A DNA stretch of 64,000 nucleotides from an uncultured Hyphomicrobiales bacterium (GCA_903825465.1 CAIKAR010000005.1:1-64000); one strand, 5' to 3'. Shown: positions 1 to 9,943, counted from the first letter of the stretch. Numbers and translations are program-made. Notes: a model not told the origin generated them from the sequence alone.

Positions 1-78
1 GCTGCCGAAACTCCGCCCCGGGCGAGGCGTCGTCGTCGAATGCCCGCGTTGTTGAATAACGTTTTTAAGCGCCGCGCG

Positions 79-113
79 AAAAAAAGGGCCGCCCCGAGGG
101 ACGGCCCTTTGTT
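79..113 (-). terminator. Rho-independent terminator downstream of rpsI
   Basis: GGGCCG/CGGCCC hairpin; the minus strand reads hairpin then a T7 tract just after the rpsI stop. Confidence 0.75.
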
Positions 114-130
114 TTGACCCGGAAGACGCC

Positions 131-631
131 TTAGCGCTTCGAGAACTGGAAGCTGCGGCGGGCTTTCTTCTTGCCGTACTTCTTGCGCTCGACGACGCGG
201 GCGTCGCGGGTCAGGAAGCCCTCTTTCTTGAGCGCCGGGCGAAGATCGGGTTCGTAGGCGGTCAGCGCCTTGGCAAGCCCGTGGCGCACCGCGCCCGCCT
301 GCCCCGACAAGCCGCCGCCGGCAACCGTGACAACGAGATCGTACTGGGTGACACGGTTGGCGATGACGAGCGGCTGGCGCAGCACCATGCGCAGCACCGG
401 ACGGGCGAAATAAACCTCGACCGGGCGGTCGTTGACGGTGATCTTGCCGGTGCCCGGCTTGATCCAGACGCGGGCGACGGCGTCCTTGCGCTTGCCGGTG
501 GCGTAAGCGCGGCCGTATTTGTCGAGCTTCTGCACATAAACGGGATGCACGGGCTGGACGCCCTCGCCCGCTGGCGTGCCGGCGGTCGCGGCCTTGAGGT
601 CCTGCAACGAGGAAAGCGTGGTCTCGGCCAT
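131..631 (-). CDS. rpsI: 30S ribosomal protein S9
   Basis: [29 protein letters not shown]...[17 protein letters not shown] is the S9 signature; internal ATG at 631 is the likely start. Confidence 0.97.
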   Translation of the reverse strand: MAETTLSSLQDLKAATAGTPAGEGVQPVHPVYVQKLDKYGRAYATGKRKDAVARVWIKPGTGKITVNDRPVEVYFARPVLRMVLRQPLVIANRVTQYDLVVTVAGGGLSGQAGAVRHGLAKALTAYEPDLRPALKKEGFLTRDARVVERKKYGKKKARRSFQFSKR

Positions 632-633
632 GT

Positions 634-1104
634 TCAGGCGCTCCGCGTGTTCTTGGAATTCAGGGCGGCGATGTCGAGCGACACCGGGCTCTGAGCCGCG
701 TGGGGATGCTCCGCGCCCTTGTAGACGCGCAGGTTGCCGAACTGCTGGCGACCGAGAGGCCCGCGCGGCAGCATGCGCTGCACGGCCTTCTCGACGATGC
801 GCTCGGGGAAGCGGCCCTCGAGGATGAACTTGGCCGAACGTTCCTTGATGCCGCCAACGAAGCCCGTGTGGTGGTAGTACATCTTCTGTTCGACCTTGCG
901 GCCCGTCAACACCACCTTCTCGGCGTTGACGATGATGACGTTGTCGCCGTCGTCGACATGCGGGGTGAAGGACGCCTTGTGCTTGCCGCGCAGGCGCATC
1001 GCGACAATCGTCGCAAGCCTGCCGACAACGAGCCCGGCGGCGTCGATCACCACCCATTTCTTCTCGACCTCGGCGGTCTTGGTTTGCGTGGTATGGCCGA
1101 ACAT
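634..1104 (-). CDS. rplM: 50S ribosomal protein L13
   Basis: [29 protein letters not shown]...[18 protein letters not shown]; adjacent to rpsI as usual. Confidence 0.97.
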   Translation of the reverse strand: MFGHTTQTKTAEVEKKWVVIDAAGLVVGRLATIVAMRLRGKHKASFTPHVDDGDNVIIVNAEKVVLTGRKVEQKMYYHHTGFVGGIKERSAKFILEGRFPERIVEKAVQRMLPRGPLGRQQFGNLRVYKGAEHPHAAQSPVSLDIAALNSKNTRSA

Positions 1105-1121
1105 TGAATGTTGTCCTTGCG

Positions 1122-1158
1122 AAAGAACCTTGGTCTGGCGAAAAACCTTGGCCTGGCG
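1122..1158 (-). repeat. Two-copy ~18 bp tandem repeat in the rplM upstream region
   Basis: AAAGAACCTTGGTCTGGCG followed directly by AAAAACCTTGGCCTGGCG. Confidence 0.8.
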
Positions 1159-1275
1159 AAAAAATCGGCGACGCGGAATCCGCGCGCGCCGAAGTTGGCG
1201 CGCTTATGAAGCGAACATGCCACCATGTCAACGCCACAGAGCAGCCAAAACGACGGATTTCTCAACCTTAATTGA

Positions 1276-1297
1276 ATGAGGTATTATATTACCTCAT
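1276..1297. promoter_or_regulatory. Inverted repeat containing a TATAAT hexamer (minus strand), candidate rplM promoter/operator
   Basis: ATGAGGTA-TTATAT-TACCTCAT, perfect 8-bp arms; AT-rich island in GC-rich DNA. Confidence 0.5.
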
Positions 1298-1339
1298 GAT
1301 TCTCCAGCGCGCGTGGAGGCCGCCCGTTCCGCTGTGGAT

Positions 1340-1609
1340 TTACTTGAATTCCCGCGCGCGCACATTGTCGATGAAATCGCGCACGACCGACGAGCGGTCG
1401 AAGCGCGCGCCGCCCATCGCCACCGCCGCGCCGTCGGCGAGCGCGAAGGCTCCGAAGGCAATGGGGGCGAACAACAATCCGGCGAGGACGATTTTGACGA
1501 CAAGGCCCAGCCCTGCGCCGCGCGGCTGTCCCTTGGCGCCAACGAGGCGCAACGCGCCGCTTTCCGGCGATCGCCGCAACGAGGCTTCGGTCGTTTCGAA
1601 GGGGGACAT
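1340..1609 (-). CDS. Small hypothetical membrane protein
   Basis: 89 aa ORF with one hydrophobic segment (GLVVKIVLAGLLFAPIAFGAFALA). Confidence 0.5.
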   Translation of the reverse strand: MSPFETTEASLRRSPESGALRLVGAKGQPRGAGLGLVVKIVLAGLLFAPIAFGAFALADGAAVAMGGARFDRSSVVRDFIDNVRAREFK

Positions 1610-1734
1610 GGCTCACCGCGTCTCGCCCCGCAACGCGCGAACGGGGTTTTCGCGCCGCGCGCGCCCCGTTTTGACACAATTTCCAAACGAGGCGGGCCGG
1701 CGGAGGGCAAGCTGCAACCCGCCTGCCAACGGCG

Positions 1735-3198
1735 TCAGGCGGGCCAGCGCTTTTCCGCCAACGGCGGCAGCGCCTCTATCAGTCCGCCAAGATCGCCGGA
1801 GCTGAGGAACAGCACGGCGTCGTCGCCGCGCCACTCCGCCGAAATCGCCGCGACGCCCTGCTCGCGCGTCGCGACCGGCGTCGCGTCGCAACCCGCCGCG
1901 CGCAGCCGCGCCATGATGTCGTCGAGCGAGACCTGCTCGTGCGTCGCCGCGCCCTGCGAGGCCGGCTCATAGACGAAGACTTTTCCGCAGCCTTCGAAGA
2001 CGTCGTCGTACCAGTGCAGCGTCTTGCGGTTGCGCCACGAAAACGTGTGCGGCTCGAACACGACGACGAGCCTGCGGCCGGAGAAATGCAGCTTCATCGC
2101 CGCGATCGCGCTGCGCGCCTTGTCGTAGGACGAGCCGAAGCCCTCGAAGATCGGCAGCGCCGTCTTTTCCGATTTGCGATCGAGCCGCCGCACGATGCCG
2201 CGAAACGATCCCATCGCCTCGACATATTGTTTCACGCTCACAAGTCCGCGGCCCAAAACGAACGCGCCGATGCCAACCATGTTCTCGACGTTGTGGACGC
2301 CGAGCTGGCCCGTTTCCACGCGCGCGATTTCCTTGCCCGCGTTGGTCAGCGCGAAGCGCGAGCGCTCGCCAAACGCGATGTTTTCCGCGCGCCAGTCGCC
2401 TTCGCCGACGCCAAACGTCGTCACCTTGCGCTTCACGCCGGCGAGAAACCGCTTGCTCAACTCGCCCGACACCGCGGCGACCACGTGGCCGTCGGCGGGA
2501 ACCATGTCGAGCAATTGGTGGAACGGCGCGAGATAGGATTCGATGGTTGGAAACACGTTGACGTGGTCGTGCGCCAGCGGCGTCAGCAAGACATGCGACG
2601 GATGATAATGCAGGAATTTCGAGCGGTCGTCGGTGTTCGACGAGGGATACTCGTCGCCTTCGAGCAGGAACTGCGGCCCCGCGCCCACATGCGACGCGCG
2701 CGGCGGCGACAATGGCAAGGCGCCGATCATCCACGAGGGGTCGAGCCCGGCCGACCCCAGGCAATGCGCCATCATCGAGACGCTGGTGGTCTTGCCGAAC
2801 GAGCCCGCCATGACGCAGGCGTCCTTGCCGCTTGAGAGCAGGCCGAGCACTTCGGCGAAGGACAGGATTTTCGGCCCGCCGGGCTTCGCCGCGCGGGAAA
2901 AAGCCTCGGCGACTTCGGCGTTTGTTTCCGGCGTCAGGCGCGCGTTCTTGCCGATGACGATCATTTCCGTCCCGGCGGGTATGTTGTTCGGCGCGTAGGG
3001 AACGCGGCAATCGACGCCTTCACGCGCGAGAACATGCGAAATCGGCGGATAGATCGCCTCGTCCGAGCCCGTGACCGCCACGCCGCTGTCGCGCAGCAAA
3101 ATCGCCGTCGCGCTCATGCCGACGCCGGCGACGCCGATGAAATGGGCGGATTTGTAGGGAAAGTCCAAAGCAGGGCCTCGCGCGAATCGGGACATCAT
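1735..3198 (-). CDS. mpl: Mur ligase family protein, Mpl-like (UDP-MurNAc:L-Ala-gamma-D-Glu-mDap ligase)
   Basis: N-term HFIGVAGVGMSA, P-loop AGSFGKTTS, LEGDEYPSSNTDDRSKFLHY, LAHDHVNVFPT, FEPHTFSWRN. Confidence 0.85.
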   Translation of the reverse strand: MMSRFARGPALDFPYKSAHFIGVAGVGMSATAILLRDSGVAVTGSDEAIYPPISHVLAREGVDCRVPYAPNNIPAGTEMIVIGKNARLTPETNAEVAEAFSRAAKPGGPKILSFAEVLGLLSSGKDACVMAGSFGKTTSVSMMAHCLGSAGLDPSWMIGALPLSPPRASHVGAGPQFLLEGDEYPSSNTDDRSKFLHYHPSHVLLTPLAHDHVNVFPTIESYLAPFHQLLDMVPADGHVVAAVSGELSKRFLAGVKRKVTTFGVGEGDWRAENIAFGERSRFALTNAGKEIARVETGQLGVHNVENMVGIGAFVLGRGLVSVKQYVEAMGSFRGIVRRLDRKSEKTALPIFEGFGSSYDKARSAIAAMKLHFSGRRLVVVFEPHTFSWRNRKTLHWYDDVFEGCGKVFVYEPASQGAATHEQVSLDDIMARLRAAGCDATPVATREQGVAAISAEWRGDDAVLFLSSGDLGGLIEALPPLAEKRWPA

Positions 3199-3500
3199 AG
3201 CCGATGGCGCCGGGGACGCGACCGGCTGGCGCCGCGCCGAAGTCCATTCGCTCGCATGTTCCCCATGGAAAGGGCCACCCGCAACGGCCGCGCTTCACGA
3301 AATAGCGCGGCGCTTGCGTTCGCCAACGTCAACAGCCCCGGCACAAGAATGAAAATGTTTTCTGAACCTGTTGAAAACGGTATGAGCTGGGAACCGGGCG
3401 TCGCGGCGCTGGCTTGCGTATGCGATTGGATTTCCTGAAGCGCTTTCCCGCCCCGTCGGCGTCGCGTAGGTTTCCACATACCGCGAATCGAATCACATTC

Positions 3501-5012
3501 ATGGCCTTTCTCGAATCCCTCGCCCCGCGCGGCGCCTTTCCGCCCGCGCAAAGCGCCGAAAACCCGGCCTACCGGATCGCTCCGCACAATGTGGAGGCGG
3601 AGCAGGCGCTTTTGGGCGCGATACTGGTCAACAACGACGCTTTCGACCGGGTGTCCGACTTTCTGATCGCCGAGCATTTTTCCGAGGAGTTGCACCGTCG
3701 CGTTTACGAGGTCGCCTCGCACCTCATCCGAGCCGGCAAGCACGCGAGCCCGGCGACGATGCGGACGTTTCTGGGCGAGCACGCGCTCGGCGACAGCGGC
3801 GTCACGGTTCCGCAATATCTGGCGCGCCTCGCGGCGGAGGCGACGACCGTCATCAACGCCGCCGACTATGGCAGGGCGATCTACGACCTCGCGACGCGCC
3901 GCACGCTGATCAACATCGGCGAGGACATCGTCAACACCGCCTATGACTCGCCGATCGACACGCCGCCGCGCGCCCAGATCGAGGAAGCCGAGCGCCGGCT
4001 CTACGAGGTCGCCGAACAGGGCCGCTACGAAGGCGGCTTCCAGACGTTTTCAAGCGCGTTGAAAAGCGCCGTCGATCTCGCCGCCAACGCCTACGAGCGC
4101 GACGGCAAATTGTCGGGCATCGCGACGGGGCTCGCCGACCTCGACGCCAAGATGGGCGGCCTTCAGGCGTCCGACCTCGTCATCATCGCGGGCCGCCCCG
4201 GCATGGGCAAAACCGCGCTGGCGACGAACATCGCCTTCAACATCGCGCGCGCCTATAAGGCCGAAACCCACGCCGACGGCACGCATCACGCGGTCAACGG
4301 CGGCGTCGTCGGCTTCTTCTCGCTCGAAATGTCGTCGGAGCAACTGGCGACCCGCGTGCTCGCCGAGCAGTCCGGCGTGCCGTCGTATAAAATCCGCCGC
4401 GGCGACATCACCGAAGGCGATTTCCAGAAGCTGGTCGCGGCCTCCAGCGAGATGAGCGTCATCCCCTTCCACATCGACCAGACCGGCGGCATTTCCATCG
4501 CGCAGTTGACCGCCCGGGCGCGGCGGCTGAAGCGGCAGAAGGGCCTCGATGTGCTGGTCATCGACTACTTGCAGCTGCTGTCGGGCTCGAAATCGCGCGA
4601 GGGCAACCGCGTGCAGGAATTGACCGAGATCACCACCGGCCTGAAAGCGCTGGCGAAGGAGCTGAAGGCGCCGGTGATCGCGCTGTCGCAGCTCTCGCGC
4701 CAGGTCGAGTCGCGCGACGACAAGCATCCGCAGCTCTCCGATCTCAGGGAGTCGGGCTCCATCGAACAAGACGCGGACGTAGTTCTCTTCGTCTATCGCG
4801 AGGAGTACTATCTGAAGAACAAGGAGCCGCGCCCCGGCACGCCCGAATACACGGAATGGCAGAACGCGATGGAACGCGCCCACGGCCGCGCCGAAGTCAT
4901 CATCGGCAAACAGCGCCACGGACCGACGGGCACGCTTGAGCTCGCCTTCGACGGCGAATTCACGCGCTTCTCCAATCTCGCGCGCGAGGACATGACGCCG
5001 GAGCGCCTGTGA
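3501..5012 (+). CDS. dnaB: Replicative DNA helicase DnaB
   Basis: APHNVEAEQALLGAILVNNDAFDRV; Walker A AGRPGMGKTALATNIA; IDYLQLLSG; start ATG 3501. Confidence 0.97.
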   Translation: MAFLESLAPRGAFPPAQSAENPAYRIAPHNVEAEQALLGAILVNNDAFDRVSDFLIAEHFSEELHRRVYEVASHLIRAGKHASPATMRTFLGEHALGDSGVTVPQYLARLAAEATTVINAADYGRAIYDLATRRTLINIGEDIVNTAYDSPIDTPPRAQIEEAERRLYEVAEQGRYEGGFQTFSSALKSAVDLAANAYERDGKLSGIATGLADLDAKMGGLQASDLVIIAGRPGMGKTALATNIAFNIARAYKAETHADGTHHAVNGGVVGFFSLEMSSEQLATRVLAEQSGVPSYKIRRGDITEGDFQKLVAASSEMSVIPFHIDQTGGISIAQLTARARRLKRQKGLDVLVIDYLQLLSGSKSREGNRVQELTEITTGLKALAKELKAPVIALSQLSRQVESRDDKHPQLSDLRESGSIEQDADVVLFVYREEYYLKNKEPRPGTPEYTEWQNAMERAHGRAEVIIGKQRHGPTGTLELAFDGEFTRFSNLAREDMTPERL

Positions 5013-6142
5013 GCGGCGAACCCGCCATGTCAGGCGATGGCGCGCGGGCCGAGCTGACGATCGACCTCGGCGCGCTCGCCGACAACTGGCGCAAACTGGC
5101 GGAAACGGCGGTGGGCGCGGAATGCGCCGCCGTGGTGAAGGCCGACGCTTATGGCGTCGGCGCGGAGCCAGCGGTTCGCGCGCTGGCGCGGGCGGGATGC
5201 CGGACGTTTTTCGTCGCCCACACGAGCGAGGGCGCGCGGGCGCGGGCGGCGCTTGGCGCGGGCGAAGGGTTTCGGATTTTCGTCTTGAACGGCGGCGCGC
5301 TGGATGCGGCGGCCCCTTCGGCCTACGCGGAACATGGCCTTCGGCCCGTGCTGGGGTCGCTGGCGGAAATCGAGGCGTGGGGGGCGCGCGGCGGCGGGTC
5401 TGCCGCGGCGCTGCATATCGACACCGGCATGAACCGGCTGGGCATTTCAAGCGGGGACATCGACAGGGCGCTGGCGCTCGCGGCGACGGGCGGGTTTCGG
5501 TTTGAGCTGGCGATGAGCCACTTTGTCTCCTCCGAGGAGCCGGCCGATCCGCTCAACGACCGCCAGATCGACGCCTTCCGGAAAGCGCTTGAAAAACTTC
5601 CCGGCGTGGCGGCGAGCCTGGCGAATTCGTCTGGAGTTTTCCTGCCGCAAAAGCCCTTCTTCGATCTCGTTCGGCCGGGCTACGCGCTTTATGGCGGCAA
5701 CCCGCTGCCGGGCCAGCCAAATCCGATGCGTCCGGTGGTTCGCCTCGTGGCGCCGATCATTCAATTGCGCGACATCGCCCCGGGCGCGACAGTTGGCTAC
5801 AACGGCCAGTGGACGGCGAAGCGCCCGACGCGCCTGGCGACGATCGGCGTCGGCTACGCCGATGGATTTCCGCGGAATCTGATGGCGACGGAGTCCCGCG
5901 CCGGCGGCGAGGCCATGGTGTTGAGCCAGCGCTGCCGCTTCGCCGGACGCGTGTCGATGGACCTGATCGTCATCGATGTCACCGATGTGCGCGACACGGC
6001 GCTCGCGCTGGGAACACCCGTCGAACTGCTGAGCGAAAACATCGGCGTCGACGATGTCGGCGCGCGGGCGGGCACCATCGGCTACGAGGTGCTGACCTCG
6101 CTCGGGCGGCGGTATCGCCGGCGATACATCGGCGGGGTTTGA
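5009..6142 (+). CDS. alr: Alanine racemase
   Basis: AVVKADAYGVGAEP PLP-lysine motif, HIDTGMNRLG, VGYADGFPRN; 4-bp overlap with dnaB. Confidence 0.95.
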   Translation: MSGEPAMSGDGARAELTIDLGALADNWRKLAETAVGAECAAVVKADAYGVGAEPAVRALARAGCRTFFVAHTSEGARARAALGAGEGFRIFVLNGGALDAAAPSAYAEHGLRPVLGSLAEIEAWGARGGGSAAALHIDTGMNRLGISSGDIDRALALAATGGFRFELAMSHFVSSEEPADPLNDRQIDAFRKALEKLPGVAASLANSSGVFLPQKPFFDLVRPGYALYGGNPLPGQPNPMRPVVRLVAPIIQLRDIAPGATVGYNGQWTAKRPTRLATIGVGYADGFPRNLMATESRAGGEAMVLSQRCRFAGRVSMDLIVIDVTDVRDTALALGTPVELLSENIGVDDVGARAGTIGYEVLTSLGRRYRRRYIGGV

Positions 6143-6203
6143 CGCGCGCGCGATCCTGTCCGACATTGTTGGCGAAACCGCCGGCGAAATTCCGAGGTGG
6201 CCC

Positions 6204-6947
6204 ATGCGAACGCTTTCGGTGTTGCGCGCGATCTCTTTGACAGCCTTCGCGGCGTTCGCGCTTTCCTTGGCGCCGGCGCGCGCGCAGGACGCCAGAACCC
6301 CCGTCGATCTTCAGCTCGCGCTCGCGGTCGACGCCTCTGGCAGCGTCACGCCGCGGCGCTTCGAATTGCAGAAGCAAGGCTATGTCGCGGCGTTTCGCGA
6401 CCCCAAGGTGCTGAGCGCGATCAAGTCCGGCGTCCACGGTTCGATCGCCGTCACCCTGTTTCAGTGGACCGGGCCGCGTCTGCAGGCCGAAGTCATTCCC
6501 TGGATGATCATCAAGGACGAGGCGACGGGAGCCGCGGTCGCCGACGCCATGGCCCGGGTTCCGCGCATGATCTTCGGCGGCGGCACGTCGCTCAGCGGGG
6601 CCATCGATCATTCCATGGACCTGTTTTCGCGCGGTCCCTACGCCGGCGACCGCAGGGTGATCGACGTGTCGGGCGACGGCTCGAACAACCGCGGCCGGCC
6701 GGCGGAAAAGGCGCGCGACGAGGCCCTCGCGAAAGGCGTCGTCATCAACGGATTGCCCATTCTCACCATCGAGCCCGACCTCGACGACTACTACCGCGAC
6801 AGCGTGATCGGCGGCGAGGGTTCCTTCGTCATCGCCATCAAGGATCTGGACGCCTTCGCCGACGCCATCGTGCGCAAGCTGGTTGCGGAGATCGCCATGA
6901 ACGACTACTCGGTTGGCGCGGGCGGACCCATCCGCCGTAAATTCTAG
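6204..6947 (+). CDS. Secreted DUF1194/VWA-like domain protein
   Basis: Signal peptide; LQLALAVDASGSVTPRRFELQKQGY; GGGTSLSGAIDHSMDLF. Confidence 0.85.
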   Translation: MRTLSVLRAISLTAFAAFALSLAPARAQDARTPVDLQLALAVDASGSVTPRRFELQKQGYVAAFRDPKVLSAIKSGVHGSIAVTLFQWTGPRLQAEVIPWMIIKDEATGAAVADAMARVPRMIFGGGTSLSGAIDHSMDLFSRGPYAGDRRVIDVSGDGSNNRGRPAEKARDEALAKGVVINGLPILTIEPDLDDYYRDSVIGGEGSFVIAIKDLDAFADAIVRKLVAEIAMNDYSVGAGGPIRRKF

Positions 6948-6957
6948 GGAGTGTGAA

Positions 6958-7803
6958 ATGTCGGGCACAGCGCGCAAGGTTGGCGACTGGCAGAACGTGC
7001 TTGTGGACGTCGAGGACAAGATCGCCTGGGTGACGCTGAACCGCCCGGCCAAGCGCAACGCCATGAGCCCGGCGCTCAACGACGACATGGTCGATGTGCT
7101 CAACACTCTCGAAGTCGACGCCGATGTCGGCGTCGTGGTCCTGACCGGCGCGGGCGAAAGCTTCACCGCCGGCATGGACCTTCGCGAATATTTCCGCGCG
7201 CTCGACCATCTGCCCTACATACAGCAGGTTCACGGCCGGCGTTCCGCGTGGGTGTGGCAATGGCGCATGTTGGCGAGCTATTCAAAGCCCACCATCGCCA
7301 TGGTCAACGGCTGGTGCTTTGGCGGCGGCTTCACGCCGCTGGTCGGCTGCGACCTCGCCATCGCCGCCGAAGAGGCACATTTCGGTCTCTCGGAAATCAA
7401 CTGGGGCATCATCCCCGGCGGCAACGTGACGCGCTCCGTCGTGCAGACGATGCGCCACCGCGACGCCATGTACTACATCATGACCGGCAAGACCTTCGAC
7501 GGCAAAAAGGCCGCTGAAATGGGCCTCGTCAACCAGGCGGTGCCGCTGGCGAAGCTGCGCGAAACGACGCGGGAGCTGGCGGTGGAATTGCTGGGCAAGA
7601 ACCCCGCGGTGCTCAACGCCGCCAAGCAGGCCGTGCGCTCGACGCAGGGCATGTCGTGGGAATTGTCCGACGAGTATCTGATGGCGAAAAGCCACCAGAG
7701 CCGCTTCCTCGACACGGAAAACGGCCGCGCCAAGGGGCTGAAGCAGTTCCTGGACGAAAAATCCTTCCGTCCGGGGCTCGGAGCCTACAAGCGCGATGAA
7801 TGA
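6958..7803 (+). CDS. p-Hydroxycinnamoyl-CoA hydratase/lyase (feruloyl-CoA hydratase/lyase)
   Basis: Crotonase fold: LNRPAKRNAMSPALNDDM, SFTAGMDLREYFRALD, MVNGWCFGGGFTPLVGCDLAIA, typical of HCHL. Confidence 0.9.
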   Translation: MSGTARKVGDWQNVLVDVEDKIAWVTLNRPAKRNAMSPALNDDMVDVLNTLEVDADVGVVVLTGAGESFTAGMDLREYFRALDHLPYIQQVHGRRSAWVWQWRMLASYSKPTIAMVNGWCFGGGFTPLVGCDLAIAAEEAHFGLSEINWGIIPGGNVTRSVVQTMRHRDAMYYIMTGKTFDGKKAAEMGLVNQAVPLAKLRETTRELAVELLGKNPAVLNAAKQAVRSTQGMSWELSDEYLMAKSHQSRFLDTENGRAKGLKQFLDEKSFRPGLGAYKRDE

Positions 7804-9910
7804 TGTGGATCCGGCGCGGCGCGGCGCGATAAAAAGGCTGCTCGCGCCGAAGTCGGTCGCCATTGTCGGGGCGTCGCCGACGCCGGGCTCGCTCGGCGGC
7901 GGCGTGCTCGGCAATCTTGAACGCTTCGGCTTCAAGGGCGACATCCATCTCGTCAATCCCTCGCGTTCGGAGATCGGCGGGCGTCCCTGCGTGGCCTCCA
8001 CGCGGGACTTGCCGATGGGCGTCGACGCGGCGGTGTTGGCGATTCCCGGCAAGGGCGTTCTGGACGCGCTGCGCGGCTGCGCCGAGCGCGGCGTCGGCGG
8101 CGCGATCGTGTTTTCCGCCGGCTTCGCGGAGGCGGGCCCCGAGGGCGCCGCCCGACAGCGCGAGATCGTCGAACTCGCGCGAAAATCCGGCATGGCGATC
8201 GAAGGGCCGAACTGCCTCGGCGTCGTCAACTACATCGACAATGTGTGCCTGACCTTCGGCGTCGCCGCGCCATTCGCGCCGGCTGGCGGGCGGGGCGTCG
8301 CGATCGTCTCCCAATCCGGCGCGATGGCGACCGTGCTGCGCGCGGCGCTGCACGCGCGCGACATCGGCGTGAGCTGCACGGTCTCCACCGGCAACGAGGC
8401 GATCGACGGCGTCGAGGATTTTCTCGACACGATGCTCGACGATCCCGCGCACGCCTGCGTTGCGATGGTCGTGGAACAGTTCCGCAAGCCCCGCGCGTTC
8501 CTGGCGCTGGCGCGCCGCGCGCGGAAAATCGGCAAGGTGGTTTTTCTGCTGCATCCAGGCCGCGGCCAGGCGGCGCGGCAATCGGCGGCGACGCACACGG
8601 GCGCGCTGGCGGGCGATTGGGAGGTCATGCGCGCCTGCGCGCAAAGCGCGGGCGTCTGCGTCGTCGAAAGCCTCGAGGAAATAATCGACGTCTGCGAAAT
8701 CGCCATGCGCAGTCCGCGTCTGCCGCGCGGCGGCGTGGCGATGATCACGGATTCCGGCGCGTTCAAGGCGATCACGCTCGACACGGCGGAATCGCTCGGT
8801 TTGCGAATGCCCGAATTGTCGCCGACCTCGTCGGAAATCATTGGCGCGATCGCGCCGGGGCTGATCCTGCCGACCAACCCGCTCGACCTCACGGCTCAGG
8901 CGCTGGTCGATCCCGACCTCTACCGCAAGACGCTGCGGCCGTTGCTCGACGACGACGCGTTCGGCTCGGTGCTGTTTGGCGTGATTTTCTCCAGCCCGCA
9001 CATGGCGCACCGCAAGAACAAGCCGATCGTCGACGCGCTGCGGGACTTCAAGCCGGAAAAGCCGGTGTTTCTGGCGATGCTCGGCGACGAGGCGGAAGTG
9101 CCGGCGGACCTGATCGCGCAATTCCGCGAATTGAAGACGCCGTTCTTCCGGTCGCCCGAACGGCTGATGCGCGCCCTGGCGCGGCTCGACCAATGGGCGT
9201 CGCGGCCGCTTCCGCCCGAAGGCGGCGAGGCCCCGGAGGCGGAGACGTTGCCGGCGGGAACCGTTCCCGAACACCGCGCCAAGAAATTGTTGCGGCCCTT
9301 TGGCGTGGCGACGCCGAAAGGCGACTTGGCGCAAGCGCTTGTGGACGCCGTGGCAGTCGCCGCGCGCGTCGGCTATCCCGTCGCGTTGAAGGCGCAGTCG
9401 GCCGCGTTGTCGCACAAAAGCGACGCTGGCGGCGTGATCCTGAACGTCGCCAGCGCCGAGGCGCTGCGCGACGCGTGGACGCGCCTGCACGGCAATATCG
9501 CCAAGGCGAACCCCGCGCTGGAACTCGACGGAGTCCTGGTGGAGGCGATGTCGCCGCGCGGCGTCGAACTGATCGTCGGCGCGCGCAACGATCCCGACTG
9601 GGGCGCGATCGTGCTCGTCGGCATGGGCGGCGTGACGGCGGAGGCGCTGGGGGATGTCCGCATCATGCCGGCGGGCCTCGGCGTCGACGCCATCGCGGCG
9701 GAAATTTCGGCGCTGAAGGGCGCGGCGTTGCTGAAAGGTTTTCGCGGCGATGGCCCGCGCGACATCCGGGCCGCCGCCGAAATCGCCGCCGGCGTCGGGC
9801 GCTTCGCGCAGGCGCATCCGGAAGTCCGCGAGATCGATATCAACCCTGTTCTGGTTTTGCCGGAGGGACAGGGCGCGCTGGCGCTTGACGCGCTGATCGA
9901 GGTGGGGTGA
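7796..9910 (+). CDS. ADP/NDP-forming acyl-CoA synthetase (FerA-like)
   Basis: CoA-binding domain SVAIVGASPTPGSLGGGVLGNL, ligase-CoA domain, ATP-grasp VGYPVALKAQSAALSHKSDAGGV. Confidence 0.9.
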   Translation: MNDVDPARRGAIKRLLAPKSVAIVGASPTPGSLGGGVLGNLERFGFKGDIHLVNPSRSEIGGRPCVASTRDLPMGVDAAVLAIPGKGVLDALRGCAERGVGGAIVFSAGFAEAGPEGAARQREIVELARKSGMAIEGPNCLGVVNYIDNVCLTFGVAAPFAPAGGRGVAIVSQSGAMATVLRAALHARDIGVSCTVSTGNEAIDGVEDFLDTMLDDPAHACVAMVVEQFRKPRAFLALARRARKIGKVVFLLHPGRGQAARQSAATHTGALAGDWEVMRACAQSAGVCVVESLEEIIDVCEIAMRSPRLPRGGVAMITDSGAFKAITLDTAESLGLRMPELSPTSSEIIGAIAPGLILPTNPLDLTAQALVDPDLYRKTLRPLLDDDAFGSVLFGVIFSSPHMAHRKNKPIVDALRDFKPEKPVFLAMLGDEAEVPADLIAQFRELKTPFFRSPERLMRALARLDQWASRPLPPEGGEAPEAETLPAGTVPEHRAKKLLRPFGVATPKGDLAQALVDAVAVAARVGYPVALKAQSAALSHKSDAGGVILNVASAEALRDAWTRLHGNIAKANPALELDGVLVEAMSPRGVELIVGARNDPDWGAIVLVGMGGVTAEALGDVRIMPAGLGVDAIAAEISALKGAALLKGFRGDGPRDIRAAAEIAAGVGRFAQAHPEVREIDINPVLVLPEGQGALALDALIEVG

Positions 9911-9943
9911 AAGTTCGCGCGGTTGTCAACGAGGGGGAAAGCC

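Noticed and set aside
131-1237. 368-aa ORF containing S9 as its C-terminus
   Set aside because: In-frame read-through upstream of rpsI overlapping rplM in another frame; the real S9 start is at 631.
7613-9817. 734-aa minus-strand ORF
   Set aside because: Antisense to the ADP-forming acyl-CoA synthetase; low-information Arg-rich translation.
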